Positions 17,958 to 27,312 are shown, counted from the first letter of the stretch. The stretch is DNA of 64,000 nucleotides from Massilia sp. UMI-21 (GCA_015277795.1 CP063848.1:496001-560000), one strand, 5' to 3'. Notes: generated by a model not told the origin, from the sequence alone. A program made the numbers and translations.

Positions 17958-19391
17958 ATGAACAATTTGTTGCCTTTCGCCTTCGCCCGTGACCACGGCG
18001 TGCTGGCGCGCGGCGGGGATGAACCGGGCCAGGCCGTCGAGGTGCTGGTGTCGAGCGGCACCGCGCCGAGCGCGATCGCGGAAGTGTCGCGCCGCTTCGG
18101 CCGCATCACCCTGCGCCGCCTCGACCGCGGCGAGCTCGACGACGCCATCGCCAAGGCCTATGCCGGCGCCGGCGGCGACGCCTCGCAGGTGGTCGACGAG
18201 TTCGACGCCGACCTCGACCTTACCCGGCTGCTGCAGGACGTGCCGGCCATCGAAGACCTGCTCGAATCCTCGGACGATGCGCCGGTGATCCGCATGATCA
18301 ATGCGCTGCTCACGCAATCGCTGCGTGAAGGCGCGTCGGACATCCACATCGAACCCTTCGAGCAGACCTCGGTCGTGCGCTTCCGCGTCGACGGCGCGCT
18401 GCGCGACATCGTGCGCCCCAAGAAGGCGATCCACGCCTCCCTGATCTCGCGTATCAAGATCATGTCGCAACTCGACATCGCCGAGAAGCGCCTGCCGCAG
18501 GACGGCCGCATCACCCTGCGGATCGGCGGCAAGCCGGTCGACGTGCGCGTCTCGACCCTGCCGACCGGGCACGGCGAACGCGCGGTGCTGCGTCTGCTCG
18601 ACAAGGAAGCCGGCCGCCTCGACCTGAGCCACCTGGGCATGGCGCCCGACATGCTGCCGCAGTTCGACCGCCTGATCAACCAGCCGCACGGCATCGTGCT
18701 GGTCACCGGCCCGACCGGTTCCGGCAAGACCACCACGCTGTATGCCGCGCTGTCGCGCCTGAACGCGGCGACCACCAACATCATGACGGTGGAAGACCCG
18801 ATCGAATACGACCTCAACGGTGTCGGCCAGACCCAGGTCAACGCCCGCATCGACATGAGCTTCGCCAAGGCCCTGCGCGCGATCCTGCGCCAGGATCCGG
18901 ACGTGATCATGATCGGCGAGATCCGCGACCTGGAAACGGCGCAGATCGCGGTGCAGGCCTCGCTCACCGGCCACCTGGTGCTGGCGACCCTGCACACGAA
19001 TGACGCGGCCTCGGCCGTAACGCGCCTGCTGGACATGGGCATCGAGCCCTTCCTGCTGTCGTCCTCATTGCTGGGCGTGATGGCGCAGCGCCTGGTGCGC
19101 AAGCTGTGCGTGCACTGCAAGGTCAGCGATGCAAGGGATGGAAACGGCGGCTGGCATGCGGTGGGCTGCGAGCGCTGCGGCCATACCGGCTACCACGGCC
19201 GGGTCGGCGTCTACGAGCTGCTCGAGACCACCGAGGAAATCCGCGCCCAGATCCACAACCAGGCCTCCGAAGCCGACATCCGCGTCGCTGCCCAGAAATC
19301 GGGCATGAAGATGATGCGCGAGGACGGCGAGCGCTGGCTGGCGGACGGCACCACCACGCGCGCCGAGCTGGTGCGCGTGACCAAGGACTAA
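17958..19391 (+). CDS. gspE: T2SS assembly ATPase GspE
   Basis: Cytoplasmic hexameric ATPase that powers the pseudopilus. The 477-residue protein has Walker [14 protein letters not shown] from residue 251, the Asp box [17 protein letters not shown], Walker [16 protein letters not shown] and the His box [17 protein letters not shown]-terminal zinc motif is present in compact form (CVHC and CERC, about 19 residues apart). The N-terminal domain that docks on GspL is short. It begins 7 bp after gspD. Confidence 0.97.
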   Translation: MNNLLPFAFARDHGVLARGGDEPGQAVEVLVSSGTAPSAIAEVSRRFGRITLRRLDRGELDDAIAKAYAGAGGDASQVVDEFDADLDLTRLLQDVPAIEDLLESSDDAPVIRMINALLTQSLREGASDIHIEPFEQTSVVRFRVDGALRDIVRPKKAIHASLISRIKIMSQLDIAEKRLPQDGRITLRIGGKPVDVRVSTLPTGHGERAVLRLLDKEAGRLDLSHLGMAPDMLPQFDRLINQPHGIVLVTGPTGSGKTTTLYAALSRLNAATTNIMTVEDPIEYDLNGVGQTQVNARIDMSFAKALRAILRQDPDVIMIGEIRDLETAQIAVQASLTGHLVLATLHTNDAASAVTRLLDMGIEPFLLSSSLLGVMAQRLVRKLCVHCKVSDARDGNGGWHAVGCERCGHTGYHGRVGVYELLETTEEIRAQIHNQASEADIRVAAQKSGMKMMREDGERWLADGTTTRAELVRVTKD

Positions 19392-19402
19392 GGGCGTAAC
19401 CC

Positions 19403-20623
19403 ATGCCAGCATTCCGCTACGAGGCCGTCGACGCGGGCGGCGCGACCAGGAAAGGCGTGGTCAACGCCGACAGTCCGCGCGCCGCGCGCGCCGACCTGCG
19501 CACCCAGGGCCTGACGCCCTTGAACGTCGAGCAGATCGCGGCCCAGGTCGACGCCTCCGGCGCCGCCCGCTCGCGCGGACTGGGCGAGCGCCTGTCGCAG
19601 GTCGAGCTGGCCCTGTTCACGCGCCAGCTGGCCAGCCTGCTGGAAGCCGGCCTGCCGCTCGAGCAGGCCTTCACGGCCCTGCTGGAACAGGCCGAACGGC
19701 CGTATGTGCGCGACCTGATCGCCTCGATCCGCTCCGAAGTCATCGGCGGCTCGGCCTTCTCCACCGCGCTGTCGCGCCATCCGCGCGACTTCGCCGAAAT
19801 CTACCGCGCGCTGGTTTCCTCGGGCGAGCAGATCGGCCAGCTCGCGCGCGTGCTGTCGCGCCTGGCGGACTACATCGAGCGCCGCAACGCGCTGGTGCAG
19901 AAGGTGCGCCTGGCCTTTACCTATCCCGCCATCGTGACCGTGGTGGCCTTCGCCATCGTCATCTTCCTGCTCACCTACGTGGTGCCGCAGATCGTCTCGG
20001 TGTTCGCCAACACCAAGCAGAAGCTGCCTTTCCTGACCGTGATGATGCTGGCCATTTCCGACTTCGTGCGGGCCTACGGCATCTATGTCGGCATCCTGCT
20101 GGTCGGCGCGTTCTGGCTGTGGCGGCGCGCGTTGCGCAACCCGGACCTGAAGCGGCGCTGGCATACCTGGCTGCTCAGTGCGCCCGTGTACGGCAAGTTC
20201 GAACGCAGCCTGAACACGGCGCGCTTCGCCAGCACGCTGGCGATCACCACCGGTTCCGGCGTGCCGATCCTGCGCGCGCTCGAGACCAGCCGCGACACCC
20301 TGTCGAACGTGGCGATGCGCGAACTGGTCGAACAGGCGACCGCCAGCGTGCGCGAAGGCGTGAGCCTGGCGCGTGCGCTGTCGGCCCAGAAGCACTTTCC
20401 GCCGATGCTGGTGCACATGATCCGCGCCGGCGAGATCACCGGCGAGCTGCCCGCGATGCTGGAGCGCGCGGCCAACTCGCAACAGGCCGACCTCGAGCGC
20501 CGCACGCTCACCATCGCCGGCCTGCTCGAGCCGGTGCTGATCCTGGCCATGGGCCTGGTCGTGCTGCTGATCGTGCTGGCGGTCCTGATGCCGATTATCG
20601 AAATCAACCAGTTGGTAAGGTAA
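19403..20623 (+). CDS. gspF: T2SS inner-membrane platform protein GspF
   Basis: Polytopic platform protein, 406 residues, with two related halves: the first helical bundle (LALFTRQLASLLEAGLPLEQAFTALLEQ) and the second (FASTLAITTGSGVPILRALETS), and three membrane segments at about residues 170-195, 225-245 and 373-400. The N-terminal MPAFRYEAVDAGGATRKGVV is characteristic. It starts 11 bp after gspE. Confidence 0.96.
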   Translation: MPAFRYEAVDAGGATRKGVVNADSPRAARADLRTQGLTPLNVEQIAAQVDASGAARSRGLGERLSQVELALFTRQLASLLEAGLPLEQAFTALLEQAERPYVRDLIASIRSEVIGGSAFSTALSRHPRDFAEIYRALVSSGEQIGQLARVLSRLADYIERRNALVQKVRLAFTYPAIVTVVAFAIVIFLLTYVVPQIVSVFANTKQKLPFLTVMMLAISDFVRAYGIYVGILLVGAFWLWRRALRNPDLKRRWHTWLLSAPVYGKFERSLNTARFASTLAITTGSGVPILRALETSRDTLSNVAMRELVEQATASVREGVSLARALSAQKHFPPMLVHMIRAGEITGELPAMLERAANSQQADLERRTLTIAGLLEPVLILAMGLVVLLIVLAVLMPIIEINQLVR

Positions 20624-20660
20624 GCGGAACGGCGCCAGCGAGAAAAATAACAAGGAAACC

Positions 20661-21395
20661 ATGAACAAGCGTTTGCCTCTCCTATTCACCCTGATCGCGC
20701 TGGTCCTGCTGGTGGCCTCGATCGCCTATTGGGGCCTGCAACTGTACAAGCCCCAGCAGCGCCCGCTGGCGCCGGCGCCCGTGATCGCCCAGGCCGAGCC
20801 GAGCCCGGACGCCGCCGCGTACCTGTTCGGCGGCCAGCCGACGGGGGTGGCGATTTCCAACTACACGCTGACCGGCGTCATTTCGGCCGGCCCCAATAGC
20901 GCCGTGATCCTGGTGGCCGAGGGCTCGCCGCCCAAGGCGGTGCCGATCGGCCGCGAGATCGTGCCGGGTGTGACCGTGGCCGAAGTGCATGCGCGCTACA
21001 TCATGCTGTCGGAAGGCGGCGTCATGAAACGCGTCGACCTGGCGCCCGACACGGGCTCTTCCAACCAGATGGGCGGCATGGCCGCGCCGCCGGTCGCACA
21101 GCCGATGGCCGCGCCGCCGCCCCCGGGTGTCGAACCGCAGACCGCGCCGGGCGTCGTCGCCGGTCCGCCGAACATGCAATCGGTGCCGCCGCCGGGTGGT
21201 CCGCCGGGCGGCACGCCGATCACGCCGGAAAATGCGGTGCCGGCACAGGTGCCGGAACCTGCGATGGACCCCAACGTCCCGGGGCAGGACACCCAGCCTC
21301 AGGACCAGGTCCCGCCACCGCCGAACCAGGTGCAGATGCCGCCGCCGACCCGGGCGGTCAACAGCCCGGTCGGGGAGCCCAACCAACTGCAGTAA
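20661..21395 (+). CDS. gspC: T2SS protein GspC, short form without PDZ
   Basis: A 244-residue bitopic protein that links the inner platform to the secretin. It has an N-terminal membrane helix (LLFTLIALVLLVASIAYWGL) and a homology-region domain (about residues 55-132: YTLTGVISAGPNSAVILVAEG, AVPIGREIVPGVTVAEVHARYIMLSEGGVMKRVDL). After that there is only a Pro/Gln/Gly-rich tail of about 110 residues, with no PDZ or coiled coil. Position at the end of the operon, 37 bp after gspF, and the HR domain support the call. Confidence 0.88.
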   Translation: MNKRLPLLFTLIALVLLVASIAYWGLQLYKPQQRPLAPAPVIAQAEPSPDAAAYLFGGQPTGVAISNYTLTGVISAGPNSAVILVAEGSPPKAVPIGREIVPGVTVAEVHARYIMLSEGGVMKRVDLAPDTGSSNQMGGMAAPPVAQPMAAPPPPGVEPQTAPGVVAGPPNMQSVPPPGGPPGGTPITPENAVPAQVPEPAMDPNVPGQDTQPQDQVPPPPNQVQMPPPTRAVNSPVGEPNQLQ

Positions 21396-21401
21396 CACGA
21401 C

Positions 21402-21427
21402 AACGCCGCAGCAATGCGGCGTTTTTC
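21402..21427 (+). terminator. Intrinsic terminator of the gsp operon
   Basis: AACGCCGC (21402-21409) and GCGGCGTT (21416-21423) form a perfect 8-bp stem with a six-base AGCAAT loop, followed by a T-run. It begins 6 bp after the gspC stop and marks the end of the type II secretion operon. Confidence 0.85.
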
Positions 21428-21527
21428 ATGGCGCTGCCCGCAAGCGTCCGCACGCATCTGGACGCGCCCTCCAGATCCCGGTATAAGTTGCATATTGTTA
21501 ATCCACTACCTACGCCGGAGGAAGCCC

Positions 21528-22832
21528 TTGAATCGTACCGTCACCACCCGGATGTCGCGGCTCCTGATATCCTGCCTGGCCGCGCTGAGCTGGTCCACTG
21601 CCCAGGCCGCCGATGTCACCATCACTGCCGATCGCCTGCTGGATGTGCGCACCGGCCGCATGGTCCAGCACCCCGAGATCCTGGTGCGCGACGGCCGCAT
21701 CGTCAGCGTCAAGCCGGGCGCCGCGGCGTCCGCGGAGCCTGCGGCCGGCGACGCCAGCCGCATTTCCCTGCCGGGCATGACCCTGGTACCGGGCCTGATC
21801 GACATGCACGTCCACCTCGATTCCGACCCTACCTATGGCGGCTACAGCTACCTCGAATACAACGACCGCTTCTGGTCGGCGCTGGCCGTGGCCCATGCCG
21901 GCAAGACCCTGGATGCCGGCTTCACGACCGTCCGCAACGTCGGCGCCTCCGACTGGAACGACGTGGGCCTGAGCCAGGCCATCGCCGCCGGCAAGGTGCG
22001 CGGCCCGCGCGTCATTCCGGCCGCCTGGTCCTTCGGGCCGACCGGCAGCCATTGCGACAGCACCTATTTCCCGCCCTCGATGGAAGAGAAGAACCCGTAC
22101 AACGCCGACGGCCCCGACGAGGTGCGCAAGTCGGTGCGCGCGCTGCGCAAGTATGGCGCCCAGGTGATCAAGGTCTGCGCCACCGGCGGCGTGTTCTCGC
22201 GCAATACCGAGCCCGGCCAGCAGCAGATGAACTACGCCGAGCTGCGCGCCGCGGTGGAAGAGGCCGCCCAGTGGGGCCTGAAGGTAGCGGCCCATGCGCA
22301 CGGCGCGGCCGGCATCAAGGACGCGATCCGCGCCGGCGTCACCACGATCGAGCACGCCAGCCTGATCGATGACGAAGGCATCGCGCTGGCGAAGAAACAC
22401 GGCGCCTGGCTGTCGATGGACATCTATAACGGCGACTACACGGCCGCCGAGGGCAAGAAGAATGGCGTGCTGGAAGACAACCTGCGCAAGGACCGCGAAG
22501 TGACCGAGATCCAGCGCCAGAATTTCAGGAAGGCGCACGCGGCCGGCGTCAAGATGGTGTTCGGCACCGATGCCGGCGTCCATCCCCACGGCAACAACGG
22601 CAAGCAGTTCGCGGTGATGGTCAAGTACGGCATGACGCCGCTGCAGGCGATCCAGGCGGCCACTGTCAATGCGTCCGAGGCGCTGGGTAGAAACGACGTC
22701 GGCATCGTCGAGGCCGGCCGCTACGCCGACATGGTGGCCGTGGCGGGCGACCCGACCGTGAACGTGCAGTTGCTGGAAGCCCCGGCCGTGGTGATCCAGG
22801 GCGGGGAGGTGGTCAAGCGCAACGGGCCCTGA
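21528..22832 (+). CDS. Exported amidohydrolase (Xaa-Pro dipeptidase/imidazolonepropionase-like)
   Basis: A 434-residue metal-dependent amidohydrolase with a signal peptide (LLISCLAALSWSTAQA). The fold is recognised by PGLIDMHVHLDSDPT (first HxH metal pair), VIKVCATGGVFSR, VAAHAHGAAGIKDAIRAGVTTIEHAS (metal histidines) and FGTDAGVHPHG (catalytic Asp), ending in LGRNDVGIVEAGRYADMVAV. Members of this subgroup cleave cyclic amides or dipeptides; the substrate is not predictable. The TTG at 21528 follows a strong GGAGGAAG; an in-frame ATG at 21552 is the alternative. It is a single transcription unit between two terminators. Confidence 0.88.
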   Translation: MNRTVTTRMSRLLISCLAALSWSTAQAADVTITADRLLDVRTGRMVQHPEILVRDGRIVSVKPGAAASAEPAAGDASRISLPGMTLVPGLIDMHVHLDSDPTYGGYSYLEYNDRFWSALAVAHAGKTLDAGFTTVRNVGASDWNDVGLSQAIAAGKVRGPRVIPAAWSFGPTGSHCDSTYFPPSMEEKNPYNADGPDEVRKSVRALRKYGAQVIKVCATGGVFSRNTEPGQQQMNYAELRAAVEEAAQWGLKVAAHAHGAAGIKDAIRAGVTTIEHASLIDDEGIALAKKHGAWLSMDIYNGDYTAAEGKKNGVLEDNLRKDREVTEIQRQNFRKAHAAGVKMVFGTDAGVHPHGNNGKQFAVMVKYGMTPLQAIQAATVNASEALGRNDVGIVEAGRYADMVAVAGDPTVNVQLLEAPAVVIQGGEVVKRNGP

Positions 22833-22855
22833 GTGACCCGGTCCATGTTCCATGT

Positions 22856-22886
22856 CGCGGGCGCTTCGGGCGCCCGCGTCTTTTTC
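22856..22886 (+). terminator. Intrinsic terminator after amidohydrolase
   Basis: CGCGGGCGC (22856-22864) pairs with GCGCCCGCG (22870-22878) around a TTCGG loop and is followed by TCTTTTT, 24 bp beyond the stop codon. Confidence 0.88.
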
Positions 22887-23269
22887 CGGCGCCCGTACTG
22901 GTCACGCAACGCCGCGCTGCTTCGTGATCGATTCTTCTCCCCACCTTGCCAAGCGCGGGCAGCTGGCGCAGCATGCACCGGGGAACCTGGCCATCGGCTG
23001 ATTCCCTGGTTGACGGCATCGGCCTCCGCTCGTCGCCGCACGGCGAGGTTCGAAAATTTCGATTGTATAGCTGCAAATTATCCGTTTTTCATTTCTTTTT
23101 TAGCCACGCATAATGTCTCCATCGAACCAAGGAACAGCGCGGATCGGGTGGATCAACACTGTTCCTGAAGCATCGAAGCATTCGATGATGCCGGGCTGCG
23201 CCGTGGGTGCGCTCACTGATTCCCGATGTACCTGACCGACTACTTAACAATTTCCTGAAGGAGCATTTC
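22887..23269. other. Non-coding stretch upstream of isochorismatase operon
   Basis: About 380 bp with no convincing gene. The first half is GC-rich like the rest; bases 23050-23120 are strikingly AT-rich (including a run of T and the segment GCATAATG), which is the likely promoter region for the downstream hydrolase operon. No -35/-10 pair with proper spacing could be fixed. AAGGAG just before 23270 is the ribosome-binding site of the next gene. Confidence 0.5.
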
Positions 23270-23974
23270 ATGAACAAGGCCAAACTCGAAGTCCTGACCC
23301 CGGAAAACTCGCAGCTGATCATCATCGACCACCAGCCGCAGATGGCTTTCGGCGTCCAGTCGATCGACCGCCAGACCCTCAAGAACAACGTGGTCGCCCT
23401 GGCCAAGGCAGCAAAAGCCTTCGGCATCCCGACCATCATCACCACCGTCGAGACCGAGTCCTTCTCCGGCAAGACCTATCCGGAGATCCTGGACGTGTTC
23501 CCGGACCATCCTATCCTCGAGCGCACCTCGATGAATTCCTGGGACGACCAGAAAGTGCGCGACGCGCTGGCGGCCAACGGCCGCAAGAAGGTCATCGTGG
23601 CCGGCCTCTGGACCGAGGTCTGCAATACCACCTTTGCCCTGTGCGCCATGCTGGAAGGCGACTACGAGATCTACATGGTGGCCGACGCCTCGGGCGGCAC
23701 CTCGAAGGACGCCCATGACTTCGCCATGCAGCGCATGGTGCAGGCCGGCGTGGTGCCGATGACCTGGCAGCAGGTGATGCTGGAATGGCAGCGCGACTGG
23801 GCGCACCGCGACACCTACGATGCCGTGATCAGGATCGTCGCCGAGCATTCGGGCGCCTATGGCATGGGCGTGGACTACGCCTACACCATGGTGCACAAGG
23901 CGCCGGCGCGGAACCAGGGCAAGAACGAGGTGCTGGCGCCGGTTCCAGCACAGGCATCCGCCCCGGTGCGCTAA
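23270..23974 (+). CDS. Isochorismatase-family hydrolase (YcaC-like)
   Basis: A 234-residue cysteine hydrolase of the isochorismatase superfamily. Catalytic Asp is in LIIIDHQPQMAF (residue 18), the Lys region in ERTSMNSWDDQKVRDAL, and the nucleophile Cys in AGLWTEVCNTTFALCAMLEG. The C-terminal extension with VMLEWQRDWAHRDTYDAVIRIVAEHSGAYGMGVDYA (in parts) is seen in YcaC-like proteins of unknown substrate. The ATG at 23270 has AAGGAG at good distance; the frame extends upstream but without a site. It is probably co-transcribed with the amidohydrolase 74 bp downstream. Confidence 0.88.
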   Translation: MNKAKLEVLTPENSQLIIIDHQPQMAFGVQSIDRQTLKNNVVALAKAAKAFGIPTIITTVETESFSGKTYPEILDVFPDHPILERTSMNSWDDQKVRDALAANGRKKVIVAGLWTEVCNTTFALCAMLEGDYEIYMVADASGGTSKDAHDFAMQRMVQAGVVPMTWQQVMLEWQRDWAHRDTYDAVIRIVAEHSGAYGMGVDYAYTMVHKAPARNQGKNEVLAPVPAQASAPVR

Positions 23975-23987
23975 GCGACGCCGCATC

Positions 23988-24010
23988 CGGTCCGCCCCCC
24001 GGGCGGACCG
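23988..24010 (+). promoter_or_regulatory. Intercistronic 10-bp hairpin
   Basis: CGGTCCGCCC (23988-23997) and GGGCGGACCG (24001-24010) form a perfect stem with a three-base loop between two co-directional genes. No T-run follows, so read-through with altered downstream expression or RNA stability is more likely than full termination. Confidence 0.5.
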
Positions 24011-24048
24011 TCACGCAATCACAGCCAGGAACAGCCAGGAGCAGCAGC

Positions 24049-25929
24049 ATGCAAGCACAGTCCAACCCGAGCGCAGCGCCGCTCATCCTCATCAACGGCA
24101 AGTTCGCCACCCTCGACCGTGCGCAGCCGCAGGCCAGCGCGGTCGCGATCCAGGACGGCCGCTTCCTGGCGGTTGGCGACAGGGAGCACGTGATGCGGCA
24201 CCGGCAGGCGGGCAGCCAGGTCATCGACCTGAACGGCCGCACCGTGATCCCCGGCCTGAATGACTCGCACCTGCACCTGATCCGCGGTGGCCTGAACTAC
24301 AACCTGGAATTGCGCTGGGAAGGCGTGCCCTCGCTGCACGACGCGCTGCGCATGCTGAAGGAACAGGCGCTGCGCACTCCGAACCCGCAGTGGGTGCGGG
24401 TGGTGGGCGGCTGGAACGAATTCCAGTTCGTCGAGAAGCGCATGCCGACCCTGGAAGAGATCAACGCCGCCGCGCCCGACACCCCGGTGTTCATCCTGCA
24501 CCTGTACGACCGCGCGCTGCTGAACCGCGCCGCGCTGCGCGCCGTCGGTTACACGAAAGACACGCCGAACCCGCCGGGCGGCGAGATCGTGCGCGATGCG
24601 GCCGGCAACCCGACCGGCATGCTGATCGCGCGTCCCAATGCGATGATCCTGTACGCCACCCTGGCCAAGGGCCCGGCGCTGCCCTACGCGCTGCAGGTGA
24701 ACTCGACGCGCCAGTTCATGCGCGAGCTGAACCGCCTCGGCATCACCAGCGCGATCGACGCCGGCGGCGGCTTCCAGAACTTCCCCGAGGATTACCAGGT
24801 CATCGAGGAACTCGACCGCAAGGAGCAGCTCACCATCCGCATCGCCTACAACCTGTTCACCCAGAACAAGGGCAAGGAGCTGGAAGACTTCCAGCGCTGG
24901 ACCGGCATGGTGACGCCGGGGCAGGGCAGCGACTACTACCGGCACAACGGCGCCGGCGAGATGCTGGTGTTCTCGGCGGCCGACTTCGAGGACTTCCTGG
25001 AGCCGCGCCCCGAGCTGGCCGAAGGCATGGAAGACGAACTGGAAAAGGTGGTGCGCCACCTGGTGAGCCAACGCTGGCCGTTCCGACTGCACGCCACCTA
25101 CGACGAATCGATCACGCGCATGCTGGACGTGTTCGAGAAGATCGACCGCGAGATTCCCTTCGGCGGCCTGCACTGGATGTTCGACCACTGCGAGACCATC
25201 AGCCAGGCCAACATCGAGCGCGTGAAAGCGCTGGGCGGCGGCATCGCCATCCAGCACCGCATGGCCTTCCAGGGCGAGTATTTCGTCGACCGCTACGGCG
25301 CCGAGGCCGCCCGCGCCACGCCGCCGGTCAGGCAGATGCTGGAGATGGGCGTGCCGGTTGGCGCCGGCACCGACGCCACCCGCGTGGCCAGCTATAACCC
25401 CTGGACGGCCCTGTACTGGCTGGTGACCGGCCGCACCGTCGGCGGCCTGCCGCTGTACAGCGAGGATGGCTTGCTGGAGCGCGCGGTCGCGCTCGAACTG
25501 TGGACCGCGGGCAGCGCCTGGTTCTCGAACGAGCAGGGCCGCAAGGGCCGGATCCAGGAAGGCATGCTGGCCGACCTGGTGGCCTTGTCCAGCGACTTCT
25601 TCACCGTGGAACCGGAAGCGATCAAGGCCATCGAATCGGTGCTGACCGTGGTCGGCGGCAAGGTGGTGTACGGCGCCGCCGAATTCAGCGATCTGGGGCC
25701 GGCGCCGATCCCGGTGCTGCCGGAATGGTCGCCGGTGGCGAAGGTGTCGGGTCACTGGCGCAAGGCGGCGCCGCAAGCGCAGCAGTCGCATATGGCGCTG
25801 CCGCACCAGTGCGGCGGTCCCTGCGGCGTGCACGCCCACCAGCATGACAAGGCTCGCAAGTCGACTGTTCCGGTGTCGGACTTCGGCGGCTTCTGGGGCG
25901 CCTTCGGCTGCAGCTGTTTCGCGTTCTGA
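24049..25929 (+). CDS. Amidohydrolase family 3 protein (YtcJ-like)
   Basis: A 626-residue metal-dependent hydrolase of the YtcJ/amidohydrolase-3 group. Seen are ILINGKFATLDRAQ, PGLNDSHLHLIRGG (HxH), the long insert with VVGGWNEFQF, FRLHATYDESITRML, HWMFDHCETI and PVGAGTDATRVASYNPW (late Asp). There is no signal peptide. The last 50 residues add a tail rich in Cys and His (HQCGGPCGVHAHQH and FGCSCFAF), which is not part of the catalytic fold and might bind metal. The ATG at 24049 is preceded by a duplicated ACAGCCAGGA. DUF1275 starts 2 bp after its stop. Confidence 0.88.
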   Translation: MQAQSNPSAAPLILINGKFATLDRAQPQASAVAIQDGRFLAVGDREHVMRHRQAGSQVIDLNGRTVIPGLNDSHLHLIRGGLNYNLELRWEGVPSLHDALRMLKEQALRTPNPQWVRVVGGWNEFQFVEKRMPTLEEINAAAPDTPVFILHLYDRALLNRAALRAVGYTKDTPNPPGGEIVRDAAGNPTGMLIARPNAMILYATLAKGPALPYALQVNSTRQFMRELNRLGITSAIDAGGGFQNFPEDYQVIEELDRKEQLTIRIAYNLFTQNKGKELEDFQRWTGMVTPGQGSDYYRHNGAGEMLVFSAADFEDFLEPRPELAEGMEDELEKVVRHLVSQRWPFRLHATYDESITRMLDVFEKIDREIPFGGLHWMFDHCETISQANIERVKALGGGIAIQHRMAFQGEYFVDRYGAEAARATPPVRQMLEMGVPVGAGTDATRVASYNPWTALYWLVTGRTVGGLPLYSEDGLLERAVALELWTAGSAWFSNEQGRKGRIQEGMLADLVALSSDFFTVEPEAIKAIESVLTVVGGKVVYGAAEFSDLGPAPIPVLPEWSPVAKVSGHWRKAAPQAQQSHMALPHQCGGPCGVHAHQHDKARKSTVPVSDFGGFWGAFGCSCFAF

Positions 25930-25931
25930 CC

Positions 25932-26612
25932 ATGACGCACGCACGCTTCCAACGCCTGCAGGGCATCGGCATGGGCTTCCTGGCCGGTTATGTCGACACG
26001 CTCGGCTTCACCGCCCTGTTCGGCCTGTTCACCGCCCACGTCACCGGCAACTTCGTCCTGCTCGCGGTGTCGCTGGCCGACCCGACGCAGACGCCTTCCC
26101 TGCTCAAGCTGCTGGCCTTCCCGGCCTTCATCCTGGGCGTGGCGGCAAGCCGCCTGCTGGTGGCCGGCTGCGAGCGCCGCGGCACCTCCGCGGTCAAGCC
26201 GGCCTATTCGCTGCAGCTCGTGCTGCTGCTCGGCTTCATGGCCTGCGGCATGCTGGCCGAGCCGGTCGGCCGCAGCATCGGCGCGCTGGCCATGGCCGCC
26301 GGCCTGCTGGGGGCGGCGGCCATGGGCGCCCACAGCGCGGCCAGCAAGCTGCTGCTGACCCACCTGGCGCCGACCTCGATGATGACCGGGAACGTCACCC
26401 AGCTCGTGATCGATACGGTCGACCGCCTGCGCGGCGCGGCCGACGCGGCGACCGCTGCGCGCTGCGGCAAGTTCTTCTGGCCGGTGCTGGCTTTCGCGCT
26501 GGGTTGCGCGGCCGCCGCCTTCGCCTACCTCGCCGTCGGCTTCGTGGCGCTGATCGTGCCGGTCGCGATCCTGTGCCTGCACCTGGCGCTGCCCGAGCCG
26601 GAGGCGGCATGA
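25932..26612 (+). CDS. DUF1275 (YoaK-like) membrane protein
   Basis: A 226-residue integral membrane protein with the DUF1275 signature GFLAGYVDTLGFTALFGLFTAHVTGN near the N-terminus and about six hydrophobic segments, including MGAHSAASKLLLTHLAPTSMMTGNVTQL. The family has no settled function. It is tightly placed after the amidohydrolase (2 bp) and overlaps the TMEM175-like gene by four bases (ATGA), so the three are likely translated from one mRNA. Confidence 0.88.
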   Translation: MTHARFQRLQGIGMGFLAGYVDTLGFTALFGLFTAHVTGNFVLLAVSLADPTQTPSLLKLLAFPAFILGVAASRLLVAGCERRGTSAVKPAYSLQLVLLLGFMACGMLAEPVGRSIGALAMAAGLLGAAAMGAHSAASKLLLTHLAPTSMMTGNVTQLVIDTVDRLRGAADAATAARCGKFFWPVLAFALGCAAAAFAYLAVGFVALIVPVAILCLHLALPEPEAA

Positions 26613-27187
26613 GCCGGACCATGAGCAAGACCATGAGCAAAGGCCGCCTGGAGGCCTTCAGCGACGGCGTCATCGCGATCATCATCACCATCATGGTGCT
26701 CGAACTGGAAGCGCCGCACGGCACCGCCGTTGCCGACCTGGCGGGCGTGCTGCCGGGCTGGCTGCGCTATGCGCTCAGCTTCGTGTACGTAGGCATCTAC
26801 TGGATCAACCACCATGCGCTGCTCGACCGGGTGGCGAAGGTCGACGGCGCCGCGCTCTGGGCCAACCTGCACCTGCTGTTCTGGATGTCCTTGATTCCCT
26901 ACGTGACGGCCTGGGCCGGCGAACATCCGCTGGAACCGGTACCGGTGGCGCTGTACGGCCTGGTGCTGTTGCTGTGCTCGGTCTCGTTCATGCTGCTGTC
27001 CTGGCGGCTGGACGTGGAAACCGGTCACCCGGTTTCGTGGGGGAGCCGCAAGAACCGGCTGTCGATCCTGCTGTATGCGCTGGCGATCGGGTTGTCGCTG
27101 TGGTACCCGCCGCTTGGCGCGGTGATTCACGTGCTGCTGGCGTTGTTGTGGCTGATGCCGGAAGCGCGCGGTCGGGAATCGGCATAG
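26609..27187 (+). CDS. TMEM175-like (DUF1211) potassium-channel family protein
   Basis: A 192-residue membrane protein with the family hallmark RLEAFSDGVIAIIITIMVLEL in its first helix (FSDG motif lining the pore in TMEM175 channels) and about six hydrophobic segments, including YVGIYWINHHALL. Bacterial members form potassium-permeable tetramers. An N-terminal SKTMSK-like repeat (MSRTMSKTMSKGR) offers alternative starts; the ATG at 26609 overlaps the previous stop. Confidence 0.86.
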   Translation: MSRTMSKTMSKGRLEAFSDGVIAIIITIMVLELEAPHGTAVADLAGVLPGWLRYALSFVYVGIYWINHHALLDRVAKVDGAALWANLHLLFWMSLIPYVTAWAGEHPLEPVPVALYGLVLLLCSVSFMLLSWRLDVETGHPVSWGSRKNRLSILLYALAIGLSLWYPPLGAVIHVLLALLWLMPEARGRESA

Positions 27188-27255
27188 CGCAGGCAGTGTC
27201 CGCCGCCTGGAGCCGGGCAATCCACTGAGTAGCGGGCAATGCATCCTGCCTCCAC

Positions 27256-27285
27256 TTACTGGAGGGAAACTAGCTAGGGTATGAT
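27256..27285 (+). promoter_or_regulatory. Candidate promoter of GGDEF gene
   Basis: TTACTG (27256-27261) and TATGAT (27280-27285) are separated by 18 bp, 27 bp ahead of the ATG at 27313. Identified by eye. Confidence 0.35.
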
Positions 27286-27312
27286 CCATCAATTCATCAT
27301 TTTCGCAAACCC

